Shown: positions 8,801-17,011, numbered from the stretch's first letter. The stretch: DNA of 64,000 nucleotides from Pseudonocardia broussonetiae (GCF_013155125.1 NZ_CP053564.1:3479501-3543500); one strand, 5' to 3'. Notes: a model not told the origin generated them from the letters alone. Made by a program: numbers and translations.

Positions 8801-10503
8801 CCGACCCGCGACCCGGCGCCGTCGGCCCCGCCCGGCGTCATCACGGTGAACAGGCCGCGGTCGGGGATCGTGCCGCCGGAGGTGACGGCGAGGCGCTGCG
8901 CGCCGGGGCGTCCGGCCAGGGTGTCGGTGACGCGGTCCCACGTGATGCGGGCCCGCAGCTCGCCGAACTCCTCGGACGGGTAGCGCCCGGCCAGCATGTC
9001 GAGCACCGAGTGCAGCGCCGAGTCGGGCAGTGCGGCGAACGGGGCGGCGCGGCGGACGAGGCGCGTGAGGTCGTCGAGGGCCCACGGCTCCAGCGCGACC
9101 ATGGCCACGATCTGCTGGGCGAGGACGTCGAGCGGGTTGCGCGGGTAGCGCATCGACTCGATCGCGCCCGACGTCATCCGCTCGGCCACGACCGCGCACG
9201 AGACGAGGTCGCCCCGGTACTTGGGGAACACGACGCCGGTGGACACGGCGCCGACCTGGTGCCCGGCCCGGCCGACGCGCTGCAGGCCCGACGCCACGCT
9301 CGGCGGCGCCTCGACCTGCACCACGAGGTCGACCGCGCCCATGTCGATGCCCAGCTCCAGGCTGGAGGTGGCCACCACGCACGGCAGCAGCCCGCCCTTG
9401 AGCTCCTCCTCCACGAGCGTGCGCTGCTCGCGCGACATCGACCCGTGGTGCGCCTTCGCGACCACCGGGGGAGCGCCGCCGCCGATGCCGGACTGCCCGA
9501 CCGCCTCGGCCGGGAACGCCAGGTCGTCGAGGTCCTGGGCGCCCTCGGCCTCCTCGGCGGCCAGCTCGTTGAGCCGCGACGTGAGCCGCTCGGCCAGGCG
9601 CCGGGAGTTGGAGAACACGATGGTCGACCGGTGCGCGCGCACGAGCTCCAGCAGCCGCCGCTCCACCGCCGGCCAGATCGAGGGCCGCTCGGCCGTGCCC
9701 GCGGCCGAGCCGATGACCTCCTCGTCGGAGCTGCCCGGCGCGGGTCGCTGGTCGAGCGCGGCGAGATCGGGCACCGGCACCTCGACCGTGACCTCGATCG
9801 TCTTCGGGATCGTCGGCTGCACGACCTCCACCGGCCGCGCGCCCGCGAGGAACGTGGACACCTCGTCGATCGGGCGCACCGTGGCCGAGAGCCCGATCCG
9901 CTGCGCCGGGGCGGGCAGGAGCTCGTCGAGGCGCTCCAGCGACAGCGCCAGGTGCGCGCCGCGCTTGGTGCCGGCCACGGCGTGCACCTCGTCGAGGATC
10001 ACCGTCTCGACGCCCTTGAGCGACTCGCGCGCCGCCGACGTCAGGATGAGGAACAGCGACTCCGGCGTGGTGACGAGCACGTCGGGCGGGGTGCGCATGA
10101 ACGAGCGGCGCTCGTCGGCCGGCGTGTCGCCCGTGCGCATCCCGACCGTGACGTCGGGGACCGCGAGGCCGAGGCGCTGCGCGGCCTGGCGGATGCCGGT
10201 GAGCGGCGAGCGCAGGTTGCGCTGGACGTCGACGGCCAGGGCCTTGAGCGGCGACACGTACAGCACCCGGCAGCGGTGCTTGGGCTCCTCGGGCACCGGG
10301 CCGGCCGCCAGCTTGTCGAGCGCCCACAGGAACGCCGCCAGCGTCTTGCCCGACCCGGTGGGGGCGACGACGAGCGCGTGCCGGCCCGCCTGCGCCGCGC
10401 TCCACGCGCCCTCCTGCGCCGCGGTGGGCGCGGCGAAGGCACCCGAGAACCAGTCCCGGGTGGCGGGGGAGAAGCCGTCGAGAGCGGTCACGGGCCCCAT
10501 CAT
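5866..10503 (-). CDS. lhr: Large ATP-dependent helicase Lhr
   Basis: A 1545-residue superfamily 2 helicase of the Lhr-Core plus C-terminal-extension type, close to the length of mycobacterial Lhr (about 1500). Motif I is PTGSGKT (48-54), motif II is DEVH (171-174), and motif VI contains QRVGRAG. These are followed by winged-helix and Lhr-specific domains and a long C-terminal region with further winged helices (VYRVLRAMEDSGRARRGYVVEGLG). Lhr translocates 3' to 5' on single-stranded DNA, unwinds RNA:DNA hybrids and is linked to DNA repair; mycobacterial Lhr is DNA-damage induced. Two adjacent ATGs (10503, 10500) are both possible starts. No SOS box is visible directly upstream. The start is 58 nt from the divergent hemerythrin gene. 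Confidence 0.93.
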   Translation of the reverse strand: MMGPVTALDGFSPATRDWFSGAFAAPTAAQEGAWSAAQAGRHALVVAPTGSGKTLAAFLWALDKLAAGPVPEEPKHRCRVLYVSPLKALAVDVQRNLRSPLTGIRQAAQRLGLAVPDVTVGMRTGDTPADERRSFMRTPPDVLVTTPESLFLILTSAARESLKGVETVILDEVHAVAGTKRGAHLALSLERLDELLPAPAQRIGLSATVRPIDEVSTFLAGARPVEVVQPTIPKTIEVTVEVPVPDLAALDQRPAPGSSDEEVIGSAAGTAERPSIWPAVERRLLELVRAHRSTIVFSNSRRLAERLTSRLNELAAEEAEGAQDLDDLAFPAEAVGQSGIGGGAPPVVAKAHHGSMSREQRTLVEEELKGGLLPCVVATSSLELGIDMGAVDLVVQVEAPPSVASGLQRVGRAGHQVGAVSTGVVFPKYRGDLVSCAVVAERMTSGAIESMRYPRNPLDVLAQQIVAMVALEPWALDDLTRLVRRAAPFAALPDSALHSVLDMLAGRYPSEEFGELRARITWDRVTDTLAGRPGAQRLAVTSGGTIPDRGLFTVMTPGGADGAGSRVGELDEEMVYESRVGDTFLLGTSSWRVEDITHDRVIVTPAPGVPARMPFWKGESIGRPLELGRAVGAFVREMSALDTADARARAAAAGLDEWAIDNLLAYLHEQRDATRHVPSDRTVLVERFRDELGDWRLVVHSPFGRQVNGPWALAITARMRERRGVECQASAGDDGIVLRLPDAVDDSGTEVVPTAEDVLLDPAEVEQIVVAELGGSSLYASRFRECAARSLLLPRRDPRRRSPLWQQRQKSAQLLAVAGRYEQFPVTLEAMRECVQDVYDLPGLRSLMADVQARKVHVVEVQTPSPSPFARSLLFGYVGMFLYEADAPLAERRAAALSLDSTLLAELLGSEAIRELLDPEVLAEVEASLQRLAEDRHVRDAEGTADLLRFLGDLTTEEAAARGAAPEWLAGLESARRAIRVRMGGEERWLAIEDAGRVRDALGAPLPVGVPEAFTEPVADPLGDLVLRYARSHGPFAAAQCAARFGLGVAVVAGVLDRLVGSGRVVRGELRPGAEGIEYCDAEVLRRLRRGSLARLRAEVEPVEQRALGRFLPAWQGVRTGADDGRRGRMRRAPGAEDVLGVVEQLAGAPLPASALESLILPARLPGYTPALLDELTAAGEVTWTGCGPLTGSDGWLAIAPADVADLLLPEPEPDVADAPLHRALLAALDGGGALFFRELADRAGRALVEAGDAGPGDDAVVAAIWDLVWAGLLTNDTLGPLRARLGGGKGGAHRTRRTASRGRYAQLRAGRPTMPSRGGPPSVGGRWALAVDREPDATRRAHARAEAFLERHGVLTRGALSTERVVGGFAAVYRVLRAMEDSGRARRGYVVEGLGAAQFAVPGAIDRLRAMSRPDGAPGEDGLSRVVLAAADPAQPYGAALPWPPTAGDTKHRPGRKAGALVVLVEGAPALYVERGGKSLLSFTAEHDELAAAAQALAGAVHEGWLGSLAVEKADGVGSLGSELADVLTEAGFRVTPKGLRLRA

Positions 10504-10561
10504 GCGCCGGGGGTCCGACACTTTCCCGTTTGGACGCCCCGGCCTGCGGGAACAGCACCCC

Positions 10562-11062
10562 ATGCCCGATGTGATCCGCCTGATCCTCGACGACCACGAG
10601 TCGTTCCGCGCGCGCTTCGCCGAGCTCGAGCAGCTCCGCGACGACCCCACCGCCGCCGCCGCCGTCTGGGCCCCGCTGGCTGCCGACCTCGAGGTCCACG
10701 CCAGTGCCGAGGAGCAGTTCTTCTACCCGCAGCTGCTCAAGCGCGTCGAGGACATCGAGGACGAGACCGAGGACGCCGTCTCCGACCACGACGAGATCCG
10801 CCAGGGCATCCGCCGCGCCGCCGGCCACGAGCCGGGCAGCGACGAGTGGTGGGCCGGGATCCAGGAGGCCCGCGAGGCCAACGACGAGCACCTCGCGGAG
10901 GAGGAGAGCGACGACCTCGCCCCCTTCCTGGAGAAGGCCTCGCTCGAGGTGCGCCAGGAGGTCGGCGAGAAGTTCGCCGCGTACAAGCGCGAGCACGCCC
11001 ACGGCGCCGGTCTCGACTACTCGGACACCGGCGCCGAGGAGTACATGGCCGAGCACACCTGA
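10562..11062 (+). CDS. Hemerythrin HHE domain protein
   Basis: A 166-residue four-helix di-iron protein. Candidate iron ligands are His12 (DDHESF), His46 and Glu50 (VHASAEEQFFYP), His76 (SDHDEI) and His110 with following acids (DEHLAEEESDD), the spacing of HHE cation-binding repeats. The protein is acidic and soluble with no signal. Family members bind O2 or react with NO or peroxide and take part in redox and iron homeostasis. ATG at 10562 is the first in-frame start after the divergent lhr promoter region; longer frames upstream antisense lhr. Confidence 0.88.
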   Translation: MPDVIRLILDDHESFRARFAELEQLRDDPTAAAAVWAPLAADLEVHASAEEQFFYPQLLKRVEDIEDETEDAVSDHDEIRQGIRRAAGHEPGSDEWWAGIQEAREANDEHLAEEESDDLAPFLEKASLEVRQEVGEKFAAYKREHAHGAGLDYSDTGAEEYMAEHT

Positions 11063-11072
11063 GCCACCCGGC

Positions 11073-11195
11073 TCAGCGCCTCCGGTTCTGCCACCACCAG
11101 CGCAGCAGCAGCGTCAGCGACGTGAGCAGCATCATCAGCACCACGAGCTGCCCGAGCGGCGAGGAGAAGCCGGTGGGATCGCCCGAGTAGTCCAT
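11073..11195 (-). CDS. Small single-pass membrane protein, 40 residues
   Basis: A short frame read by eye. It starts MDYSGDPTGFSSPLGQ, runs through one hydrophobic helix (LVVLMMLLTSLTLLL) and ends in RWWWQNRRR, a positive-inside anchor. A GGAGGT ribosome site at 11207-11212 overlaps the stop of the upstream CoA-transferase gene, so it is probably co-transcribed with it. The stop lies 10 nt from the convergent hemerythrin stop. Function unknown; the family is not recognised. Confidence 0.62.
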   Translation of the reverse strand: MDYSGDPTGFSSPLGQLVVLMMLLTSLTLLLRWWWQNRRR

Positions 11196-11205
11196 GAGCT
11201 CGACG

Positions 11206-12474
11206 CTACCTCCAGGTCGGGGCCGCGGTGCCGAACGACGGCGCGGGCCGCGGCCAGCGCAGGGGTGAGCCGTCGACGGTGCCGGGCGGCGCGGCCAGCG
11301 TGAGGTCGTCGATCTCCTGCAGATGAGGGGTGGGATCGACGTCCGGCACGTCGGCCGCGCCGCCGCGGGGCAGGCCCTGCAGCCACGCCGCCGTGCCGAC
11401 GAGGGACAGCCGCACGTGCCGCGTGCCGCCCTCGCGGCGCTGCGCGGCCAGCGCCAGCAGGGCCGCGGCGGCGCCGAGGTAGCCGGTGGTGTGGTCGAGC
11501 GCCTGCGCGGGCAGCGCCCCCGGGGCCTCGGCCGTCCCCTCGTCCGCGGCGATCCCGCACGCCGCCTGCACGAGCGAGTCGAACCCGCGCCGCCCGCCCC
11601 ACGCCCCCCGCTCGCCCCACGCGGAGAGGGTGACGACGACCAGGCCGGGGTGGCGCTGCGCCAGCGCCTCCGGGGCGAGGCCGAACGCGTCCAGGGCGCC
11701 CGGTCGGTAGCCCGTGACGACGACGTCGGCGCCGGCCAGCAGCTCCTCGCGCCGCGCGGCGTCGGCCAGGTCGAGCAGGGCGGACCGCTTGCCGGGCAGC
11801 GTGTCGGCGGCCTGCAGCGGCATCTCCGGGCGGTCCGGGGCGTCCAGGCGCAGGACGTCGGCGCCGTGCAGGGCCAGCGTGCGGGTGGCGACCGGGCCCG
11901 CGATGACGCGGGTCAGGTCCAGGACGCGGGGGCGGCGGACGGGCCGGGGCGGGGCGTCGCCGACGACCCGCTGCTCCACCAGCGGCGGCGGTGCGCCCGT
12001 CTCCTCGCGCCACCGCTCCTGCGTGCGCACCGCGGCGGCGACCCCGCCCGCCGCGTGCACCGCCGCCTCCAGCTCGACGCCCGCGCGCTCCGCGACCGCC
12101 GCCGGCACCTGCGCCTCGGTGCACCCGAGCACCCGCAGCGCCGCGGCCCGGTGCCACGGGTAGTTGGCGTGCAGCCGCAGCCAGCCGTCGGCGGTGCGGT
12201 GGAACGCCGAGAGCGGGTCGAACGGCGCCCCGAGCGACGCCCCGCCGCGCAGCACGTACCGCTCGCTGCGCAGGGCGACCGCGAGCGCGCGGGTGTCGAG
12301 GCCGACTGGGTGGTCGGTGGCGGCCAGCAGGCTCGCGCCGACCGCGGCGACGCCGGCGTCGGTCACGGCGAACGTCGAGCGCAGCACGGCCGGCGGGCCC
12401 GTCACCGCGAGCCGGTCCGGGCCTGCGGGGTCGCCGCCGAGCCGGGCCCACACCTGCCGCAACGGCGTCGTCAT
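11206..12474 (-). CDS. CoA-transferase family III (CaiB/BaiF type)
   Basis: A 422-residue class III CoA-transferase, which moves CoA between carboxylic acids by a ping-pong mechanism with an aspartyl-CoA intermediate. The N-terminal 190 residues are a divergent half-domain. The canonical part begins at RPRVLDLTRVIAGPVATRTLALHGADVLRLDAPD, followed by PGKRSALLDLADAARREELLAGADVVVTGYRPGALDAFGL, the family core. The catalytic Asp normally follows a conserved segment near residue 170 of the domain and I cannot place it with confidence; DLADAARRE is one candidate. ATG at 12474 is 24 nt from the divergent DUF3046 gene. It is followed by the 40-residue membrane protein. Confidence 0.85.
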   Translation of the reverse strand: MTTPLRQVWARLGGDPAGPDRLAVTGPPAVLRSTFAVTDAGVAAVGASLLAATDHPVGLDTRALAVALRSERYVLRGGASLGAPFDPLSAFHRTADGWLRLHANYPWHRAAALRVLGCTEAQVPAAVAERAGVELEAAVHAAGGVAAAVRTQERWREETGAPPPLVEQRVVGDAPPRPVRRPRVLDLTRVIAGPVATRTLALHGADVLRLDAPDRPEMPLQAADTLPGKRSALLDLADAARREELLAGADVVVTGYRPGALDAFGLAPEALAQRHPGLVVVTLSAWGERGAWGGRRGFDSLVQAACGIAADEGTAEAPGALPAQALDHTTGYLGAAAALLALAAQRREGGTRHVRLSLVGTAAWLQGLPRGGAADVPDVDPTPHLQEIDDLTLAAPPGTVDGSPLRWPRPAPSFGTAAPTWR

Positions 12475-12498
12475 GCCCGCGACGCTAGCCTGGTCGGC

Positions 12499-12693
12499 GT
12501 GCGCCTGACCCAGTTCCGCGAGCTGATGGAGGGCGAGTTCGGGGCCGTTCGCGCCTCCTCGCTCGCCCGCGACCACGTGTTCGCCGAGCTCGGCGGCCGC
12601 ACGGTGGAGCAGGCGCTGGAGCACGGCTACGACCCCCGCGAGGTCTGGCGGGCGGTCTGCGCGGCCTACGACGTGCCGCCCGCGCGCCAGTAG
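12499..12693 (+). CDS. DUF3046 protein upstream of recA
   Basis: A 64-residue protein beginning VRLTQFRELMEGEFG and containing HVFAELGGRTVEQALEHGYDPREVWRAVCAAYDVP, the actinobacterial DUF3046 signature (Rv2738c in M. tuberculosis). Its location just upstream of recA is conserved in actinobacteria. Function is unknown. GTG at 12499 leaves 24 nt to the divergent CoA-transferase start. Confidence 0.88.
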   Translation: MRLTQFRELMEGEFGAVRASSLARDHVFAELGGRTVEQALEHGYDPREVWRAVCAAYDVPPARQ

Positions 12694-12743
12694 GGGTGCC
12701 GCCCGGCGCGGGATCCTAGCCGTCCGGCGTGTCGGGGTCACGA

Positions 12744-12759
12744 TCGAACAAGTGTTCGC
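12744..12759. promoter_or_regulatory. LexA-binding SOS box of recA
   Basis: TCGAAC-AAGT-GTTCGC matches the actinobacterial/Bacillus-type SOS consensus TCGAAC-N4-GTTCGA at 15 of 16 positions including spacing. It lies 127 nt upstream of the recA ATG, in the gap after DUF3046. Confidence 0.9.
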
Positions 12760-12885
12760 TATCGTGTTGTCCACATGGCGCGGTGGCCGTCCACAGGTTC
12801 GGACCTCGCCCGCAGAATGTCGGTGGTCGCCCCTACCGTCGACAACGACCTTCCAGTCCGACACGAGCACGATGTGGAGCCGGCG

Positions 12886-13926
12886 ATGACCGCAGCACCC
12901 GACCGCGAGAAGGCGCTCGAACTCGCCCTCGCCCAGATCGAGAAGAACCACGGCAAGGGCTCGGTGATGCGCCTCGGCGACGACACCCGCCCGCCGGTGG
13001 GGATCATCCCCACGGGCTCCATCGCGCTCGACGTCGCGCTCGGCGTGGGCGGCCTGCCCCGCGGCCGCGTCGTGGAGATCTACGGCCCCGAGTCCAGCGG
13101 CAAGACCACGGTCGCGCTGCACGCGGTGGCCAACGCCCAGGCCGCGGGCGGCATCGCGGCCTTCATCGACGCCGAGCACGCGCTCGACCCGGAGTACGCG
13201 AAGGCGCTGGGCGTCGACACCGACAACCTGCTCGTCTCCCAGCCCGACACGGGGGAGCAGGCGCTCGAGATCGCCGACATGCTGATCCGCTCCGGCGCGC
13301 TCGACCTGATCGTCGTCGACTCGGTGGCCGCGCTCGTCCCGCGCGCGGAGATCGAGGGCGAGATGGGCGACAGCCACGTCGGCCTGCAGGCCCGGCTCAT
13401 GAGCCAGGCGCTGCGCAAGATCACCGGTGCGCTCAGCAACTCCGGCACCACGATGATCTTCATCAACCAGCTGCGCGAGAAGATCGGCGTCATGTTCGGC
13501 TCGCCGGAGACCACCACCGGTGGCAAGGCGCTCAAGTTCTACGCCTCCGTGCGCCTCGACATCCGCCGCATCGAGACGCTCAAGGACGGCTCCGACATGG
13601 TCGGCAACCGCACCCGCGTCAAGGTCGTGAAGAACAAGGTCGCCCCGCCGTTCAAGCAGGCGGAGTTCGACATCCTCTACGGCGTCGGCATCAGCCGCGA
13701 GGGCTCGCTGGTCGACGTGGGCGTCGAGCAGGGCCTCGTCCGCAAGTCGGGTGCCTGGTACACCTACGAGGGCGACCAGCTCGGCCAGGGCAAGGAGAAC
13801 GCCCGCAAGTTCCTGCGCGAGAACCCCGACGTCGCCAACGAGATCGAGAAGCGCATCAAGGAGAAGCTCGGCATCGGGGCCGTCGTCGACGCCGACGCCG
13901 CCCTCCCCGCTCCCGTCGACTTCTGA
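12886..13926 (+). CDS. recA: Recombinase RecA
   Basis: A 346-residue RecA, the strand-exchange ATPase of homologous recombination and coprotease for LexA. Motifs seen: Walker A GPESSGKT (about 66-73), [24 protein letters not shown] with Walker B and loop L1, [20 protein letters not shown] for loop L2, and the acidic C-terminus. It is contiguous, with no intein, unlike M. tuberculosis RecA. ATG at 12886 gives the standard N-terminus ([16 protein letters not shown]); an upstream ATG at 12775 would add 37 untypical residues. Controlled by the SOS box at 12744-12759. recX follows after 2 nt. Confidence 0.98.
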   Translation: MTAAPDREKALELALAQIEKNHGKGSVMRLGDDTRPPVGIIPTGSIALDVALGVGGLPRGRVVEIYGPESSGKTTVALHAVANAQAAGGIAAFIDAEHALDPEYAKALGVDTDNLLVSQPDTGEQALEIADMLIRSGALDLIVVDSVAALVPRAEIEGEMGDSHVGLQARLMSQALRKITGALSNSGTTMIFINQLREKIGVMFGSPETTTGGKALKFYASVRLDIRRIETLKDGSDMVGNRTRVKVVKNKVAPPFKQAEFDILYGVGISREGSLVDVGVEQGLVRKSGAWYTYEGDQLGQGKENARKFLRENPDVANEIEKRIKEKLGIGAVVDADAALPAPVDF

Positions 13927-13928
13927 TC

Positions 13929-14999
13929 GTGGGTCGGGTCGCGCGGTTCGGTGAGGCCGGTGCGGAGTCCGCGCCGGCCGCCGAGGCCCGGCTCGACCGG
14001 ATCGGCGCCGACGGCCCCGCCGCGGCGGTGGCGGGGTTCGAGGGGCTCGACGGCGGGGCCGAGGCCGACGCCGACCATGCCCCGGTCGGCGACGCGACGG
14101 CGTCAGCGGTCGCCCGTCTCGACGCGGTGGCCGCCGCCCCGCCGGCCGCACCGCTGGCCGAGCTGGACGCGGCTGAGGGTGCCGGAGCCACTGCGCCCAC
14201 CCGCACGGCGCGCTTCGGCGAGGGGCGCGTCCGGCAGGCGCGCTCCGGTGGGGGTGGGCGGGCCGGGGAGGCACGGTCCACCGAGCGCCGGACCCGGCGC
14301 GACGCTGCGGCAACCCGCACCCGGCGGAGCGCCGGCACCTCATCCAGCCCCGACACCCCATCCAGCCCCGACACGTCCGTCACCAGCGACGGCCCTCCAG
14401 GGTCCCCGCCCGAGGAGGCGCCGGACGACCGCAGGGCCGGGAGCGAGAAGCCCCGGCGCGGCTGGGGCCCCCGGCAGATCGACCCCGACGCCGACCCGCT
14501 GGTCGCGGCCCGGGAGATCTGCCTGCGGCTGCTCACCGACCGCGCCCGTACCCGGCACGAGCTGGCCCAGGCGCTGAAGCAGCGGGGCGTGCCCGACGAG
14601 GCGTCCGAGTCGGTGCTGAGCCGTTTCGACGAGGTCGGCCTCATCGACGACGCCGCGTTCGCGGGGCAGTACGTGCGCTCCCGCCACACCTACCGCGGCC
14701 TCTCGCGACGCGCGATCGCGATGGAGCTGCGCCGCAAGGGCGTCGACGACGAGGTGGCGGGGGAGGCGCTGGAGGAGGTCGACCCGGCGTCGGAGGAGCT
14801 GCGCGCCCGCGAGCTCGTCGACCGCAAGCTCCGCACGGTCCCCGCCGACACCCCGGAGCAGCGGAAGAAGGCGGCCAACCGGCTGGTCGGCATGCTCGCC
14901 CGCAAGGGCTACGGCGGCGGCATCGCCTACCGCGTCGTGCGGGAGGCACTCGCCGCCCACGGGGCCGAGATCGACGAGCTCGACGGCCCCGACCTGTAG
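13929..14999 (+). CDS. recX: RecX regulatory protein with long low-complexity N-terminal extension
   Basis: A 356-residue protein. Only about the last 170 residues are RecX: ADPLVAAREICLRLLTDRARTRHELAQAL, then FDEVGLIDDAAFAGQYVRSR and GGIAYRVVREALA, the three-helix repeats that insert into the RecA filament and inhibit it. The first 185 residues are Ala/Gly/Arg/Pro-rich and contain the recurring ARFGE (VARFGEAG, TARFGEGR). Mycobacterial RecX is about 174 residues, so the length is roughly doubled. GTG at 13929 is 2 nt after the recA stop and implies coupled translation. An internal start nearer residue 170 cannot be ruled out. Confidence 0.9.
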   Translation: MGRVARFGEAGAESAPAAEARLDRIGADGPAAAVAGFEGLDGGAEADADHAPVGDATASAVARLDAVAAAPPAAPLAELDAAEGAGATAPTRTARFGEGRVRQARSGGGGRAGEARSTERRTRRDAAATRTRRSAGTSSSPDTPSSPDTSVTSDGPPGSPPEEAPDDRRAGSEKPRRGWGPRQIDPDADPLVAAREICLRLLTDRARTRHELAQALKQRGVPDEASESVLSRFDEVGLIDDAAFAGQYVRSRHTYRGLSRRAIAMELRRKGVDDEVAGEALEEVDPASEELRARELVDRKLRTVPADTPEQRKKAANRLVGMLARKGYGGGIAYRVVREALAAHGAEIDELDGPDL

Positions 15000-15005
15000 A
15001 GCGCA

Positions 15006-15077
15006 GCTCGCACACAGGCCCGGGTGCCCGCACACAGGCCCGGACCTGTGTGCGACCCCCGCACCCTGTGTGCGAGC
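15006..15077. repeat. Nested inverted repeat after recX (double stem, terminator-like)
   Basis: An outer 13-bp perfect stem (GCTCGCACACAGG at 15006-15018 with its complement at 15065-15077) encloses an inner 10-bp perfect stem (CGCACACAGG at 15029-15038, loop CCCGGA, complement 15045-15054). Because both left arms share CGCACACAGGCCCGG, alternative pairings are possible. It sits between the convergent recX and DsbA-like genes and may end both transcripts. A 19-bp piece (15009-15027) recurs exactly at 27263-27281. Confidence 0.8.
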
Positions 15078-15114
15078 CGGCGGACCGAGGCCCGCGCCCC
15101 GGCGCAGCAGGGCA

Positions 15115-15837
15115 CTAGCGCTTCTGCCGCCTGCTCCCCGCGTGCCAGTCCTGCTCCACCCCGACCTCGTCGTCGGCCACCCCGAGCGCGCGCAGACGGG
15201 GGAGCTCGCGCAGGCTCCGCTTGAGCTCGGCGAACCCGGGGAAGCGGGCGAGCGCGATGACGTGGTCCCACAGCTCCGCGGCCTCGTCGGGCGCGGGCAG
15301 GCGGCTGATCACCGGCCCGAAGAACGCCACGCCCTGCGGCGGCTCGAAGTGCAGGATCGGCGTGCCGACGTCCTTGCCGGTGAGCGCCAGCGCCTCGTCG
15401 GTCTCGGCCTGGATCACCGCGTCGTGGGAGTCGTCGTCGAGGGCGTCGGCGAGGTCGGCGGGCAGACCGAGCCCGGCGAGCACCGGGGCCACGAAGTCCG
15501 CGGTACCGCGGCGGCCGTGGTCGGCGGGGGCGTCGGGCACCGGGGCGCGGTCGAAGACCTCGGCGCCGAGCGCGGCGTACAGCCCGTCGACCGCCTCGCG
15601 CCCGTGCGCCTGCCGCGTGGCGGCGGCCAGGCGCAGCAGGCGCAGGCCCGCGGTGTGCCCGGCCTCGTACTCCGGCGGGAAGTGGGCGTCGTAGTCGATG
15701 TGGGCGTTGAGCAGCCGCAGCGAGATGAACCGCCAGTCGACGGTGTAGTCGCGCGCCGCCTGCACCTGCCGCACCCACTTGCTGGTCATCCACGCGAAGG
15801 GGCACACGGGATCGAAGTAGAAGTGCACGTCGGCCAT
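15115..15837 (-). CDS. DsbA-fold mycothiol-dependent nitroreductase-like protein (Rv2466c family)
   Basis: A 240-residue thioredoxin-superfamily protein that resembles mycobacterial Rv2466c, a mycothiol-dependent reductase. The N-terminus VHFYFDPVCPFAWMTSKW aligns with the family active site, which is CPWC in Rv2466c. Here it reads CPFA, so the resolving cysteine is missing and only Cys12 remains. Other family features are VDWRFISLRLLN, the cis-Pro loop DVGTPILHF, and VAFFGPVISRLP. The monothiol site suggests reduction through a mixed disulfide with mycothiol. ATG at 15837 gives the canonical N-terminus. Cytoplasmic; no signal peptide. Confidence 0.83.
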   Translation of the reverse strand: MADVHFYFDPVCPFAWMTSKWVRQVQAARDYTVDWRFISLRLLNAHIDYDAHFPPEYEAGHTAGLRLLRLAAATRQAHGREAVDGLYAALGAEVFDRAPVPDAPADHGRRGTADFVAPVLAGLGLPADLADALDDDSHDAVIQAETDEALALTGKDVGTPILHFEPPQGVAFFGPVISRLPAPDEAAELWDHVIALARFPGFAELKRSLRELPRLRALGVADDEVGVEQDWHAGSRRQKR

Positions 15838-15849
15838 GCGGCCAGTCAA

Positions 15850-16803
15850 TCAGCCCGGGAGCGGATCGGGGCGGCGCAGCACCTGCACGTCGCCGGGCAG
15901 GTTGTCGCCGGCCGACAGGTCGGCGAGGAAGGACAGGAGGGTGTCGCGGAAGGCCTGCATCGCGTGGGTCGGGGCGAGGTCGGCGCGGCGGGCCAGTGCG
16001 ACCGTGCGGTACAGCGCGGGCGTGAGGACGGTGCGGCGCAGCCGCGGGCGCCCGGCGAACACGAGGTCGGGCACCACCGCGACGCCCGTCCCGGCCTCGA
16101 CCAGGCGCAGCACCGCGTCCATCTCCCCGCCCTCGACGGCGAACCGCGGGGTCTCGCCGGCGTCGGCGTAGGCCTGCAGCGTCGCCTCCCGCACGTCGTA
16201 GCCCTGCCGCGGCACGATGAGCGGGCGGCGGGCGAGCTCGTGGATCGTCAGCGACGCCCGGGTGGTCGGCGCGCGGTCGGAGGCGGGGGAGGCCACCGAC
16301 AGCCGCTCGCGCAGCACCGGCGTGGTGTGCAGCGCGGTGTCGATGCCGGCGGTCGGCACGATCACCAGCGCGACGTCGAGCTCCCCGCGCACCAGCGAGC
16401 GCACCAGGGGCTGCGACCCGCTCTCCACCAGCTCCAGCCGCACGTCGGGGTGCTGCTCGTGGAACACCCGCAGCACGTCGGCCAGCACGCCGATGCACAG
16501 CGACGGGGTGCCGCCGACGCGCACGCGCCCGCTGCGCAGCCCGATCAGCTCCGCGACGCCGGTGCGGGCGCGGTCGGCGTCGGCCAGCATCCGCCGGGCC
16601 AGCGGCAGCACCACCTCACCGGCCGGGGTGAGCGTGACGCCCTCGCGCCCGCCCCGCTCCACCAGCGCCGCCCCGAACTCGTCCTCCAGCACGCGCAGCT
16701 GCCGCGACAGCGTCGGCTGCGCGACCCCCACGGCGTCGGCGGCGCGCGTGAAGCTGCGGGAGTCGGCCAGCGCCACCAGGTACGCGAGCTGCGTCAACGT
16801 CAC
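15850..16803 (-). CDS. LysR-family transcriptional regulator
   Basis: A 317-residue LysR protein. The winged HTH is at the N-terminus (LTQLAYLVALADSRSFTRAADAVGVAQPTLSRQLRVLEDEFG), followed by a two-lobed effector domain (RVRVGGTPSLCIGVLADVLRVFHEQHPDVRLELVE). GTG at 16803 puts the HTH at the usual distance; upstream residues in the open frame look non-coding. It is divergent from the first succinate dehydrogenase operon across about 208 nt, the typical arrangement for a LysR target, so it may control sdh expression; no footprint motif was identified. Its stop is 12 nt from the DsbA-like start, so those two may be co-transcribed. Confidence 0.85.
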   Translation of the reverse strand: MTLTQLAYLVALADSRSFTRAADAVGVAQPTLSRQLRVLEDEFGAALVERGGREGVTLTPAGEVVLPLARRMLADADRARTGVAELIGLRSGRVRVGGTPSLCIGVLADVLRVFHEQHPDVRLELVESGSQPLVRSLVRGELDVALVIVPTAGIDTALHTTPVLRERLSVASPASDRAPTTRASLTIHELARRPLIVPRQGYDVREATLQAYADAGETPRFAVEGGEMDAVLRLVEAGTGVAVVPDLVFAGRPRLRRTVLTPALYRTVALARRADLAPTHAMQAFRDTLLSFLADLSAGDNLPGDVQVLRRPDPLPG

Positions 16804-17011
16804 GGGCCATAGCGTAGGAGCATCGAACCTGTGCCGCTCATGCCGCGGCGGGGGAGCGGCGGGCGCTCCTCCGCCCGAGTGAACCGGCCCACGTCGACGG
16901 CCGCGGCCGTCCCGCTGAGCAGGGCGGCAGCGACACGCATAGCGAACGGGCATGGACGGCGCGGGTTCGATGCATTGGACGACCCCCTGCTCCGGTAGTC
17001 ACCCTTGCTGC

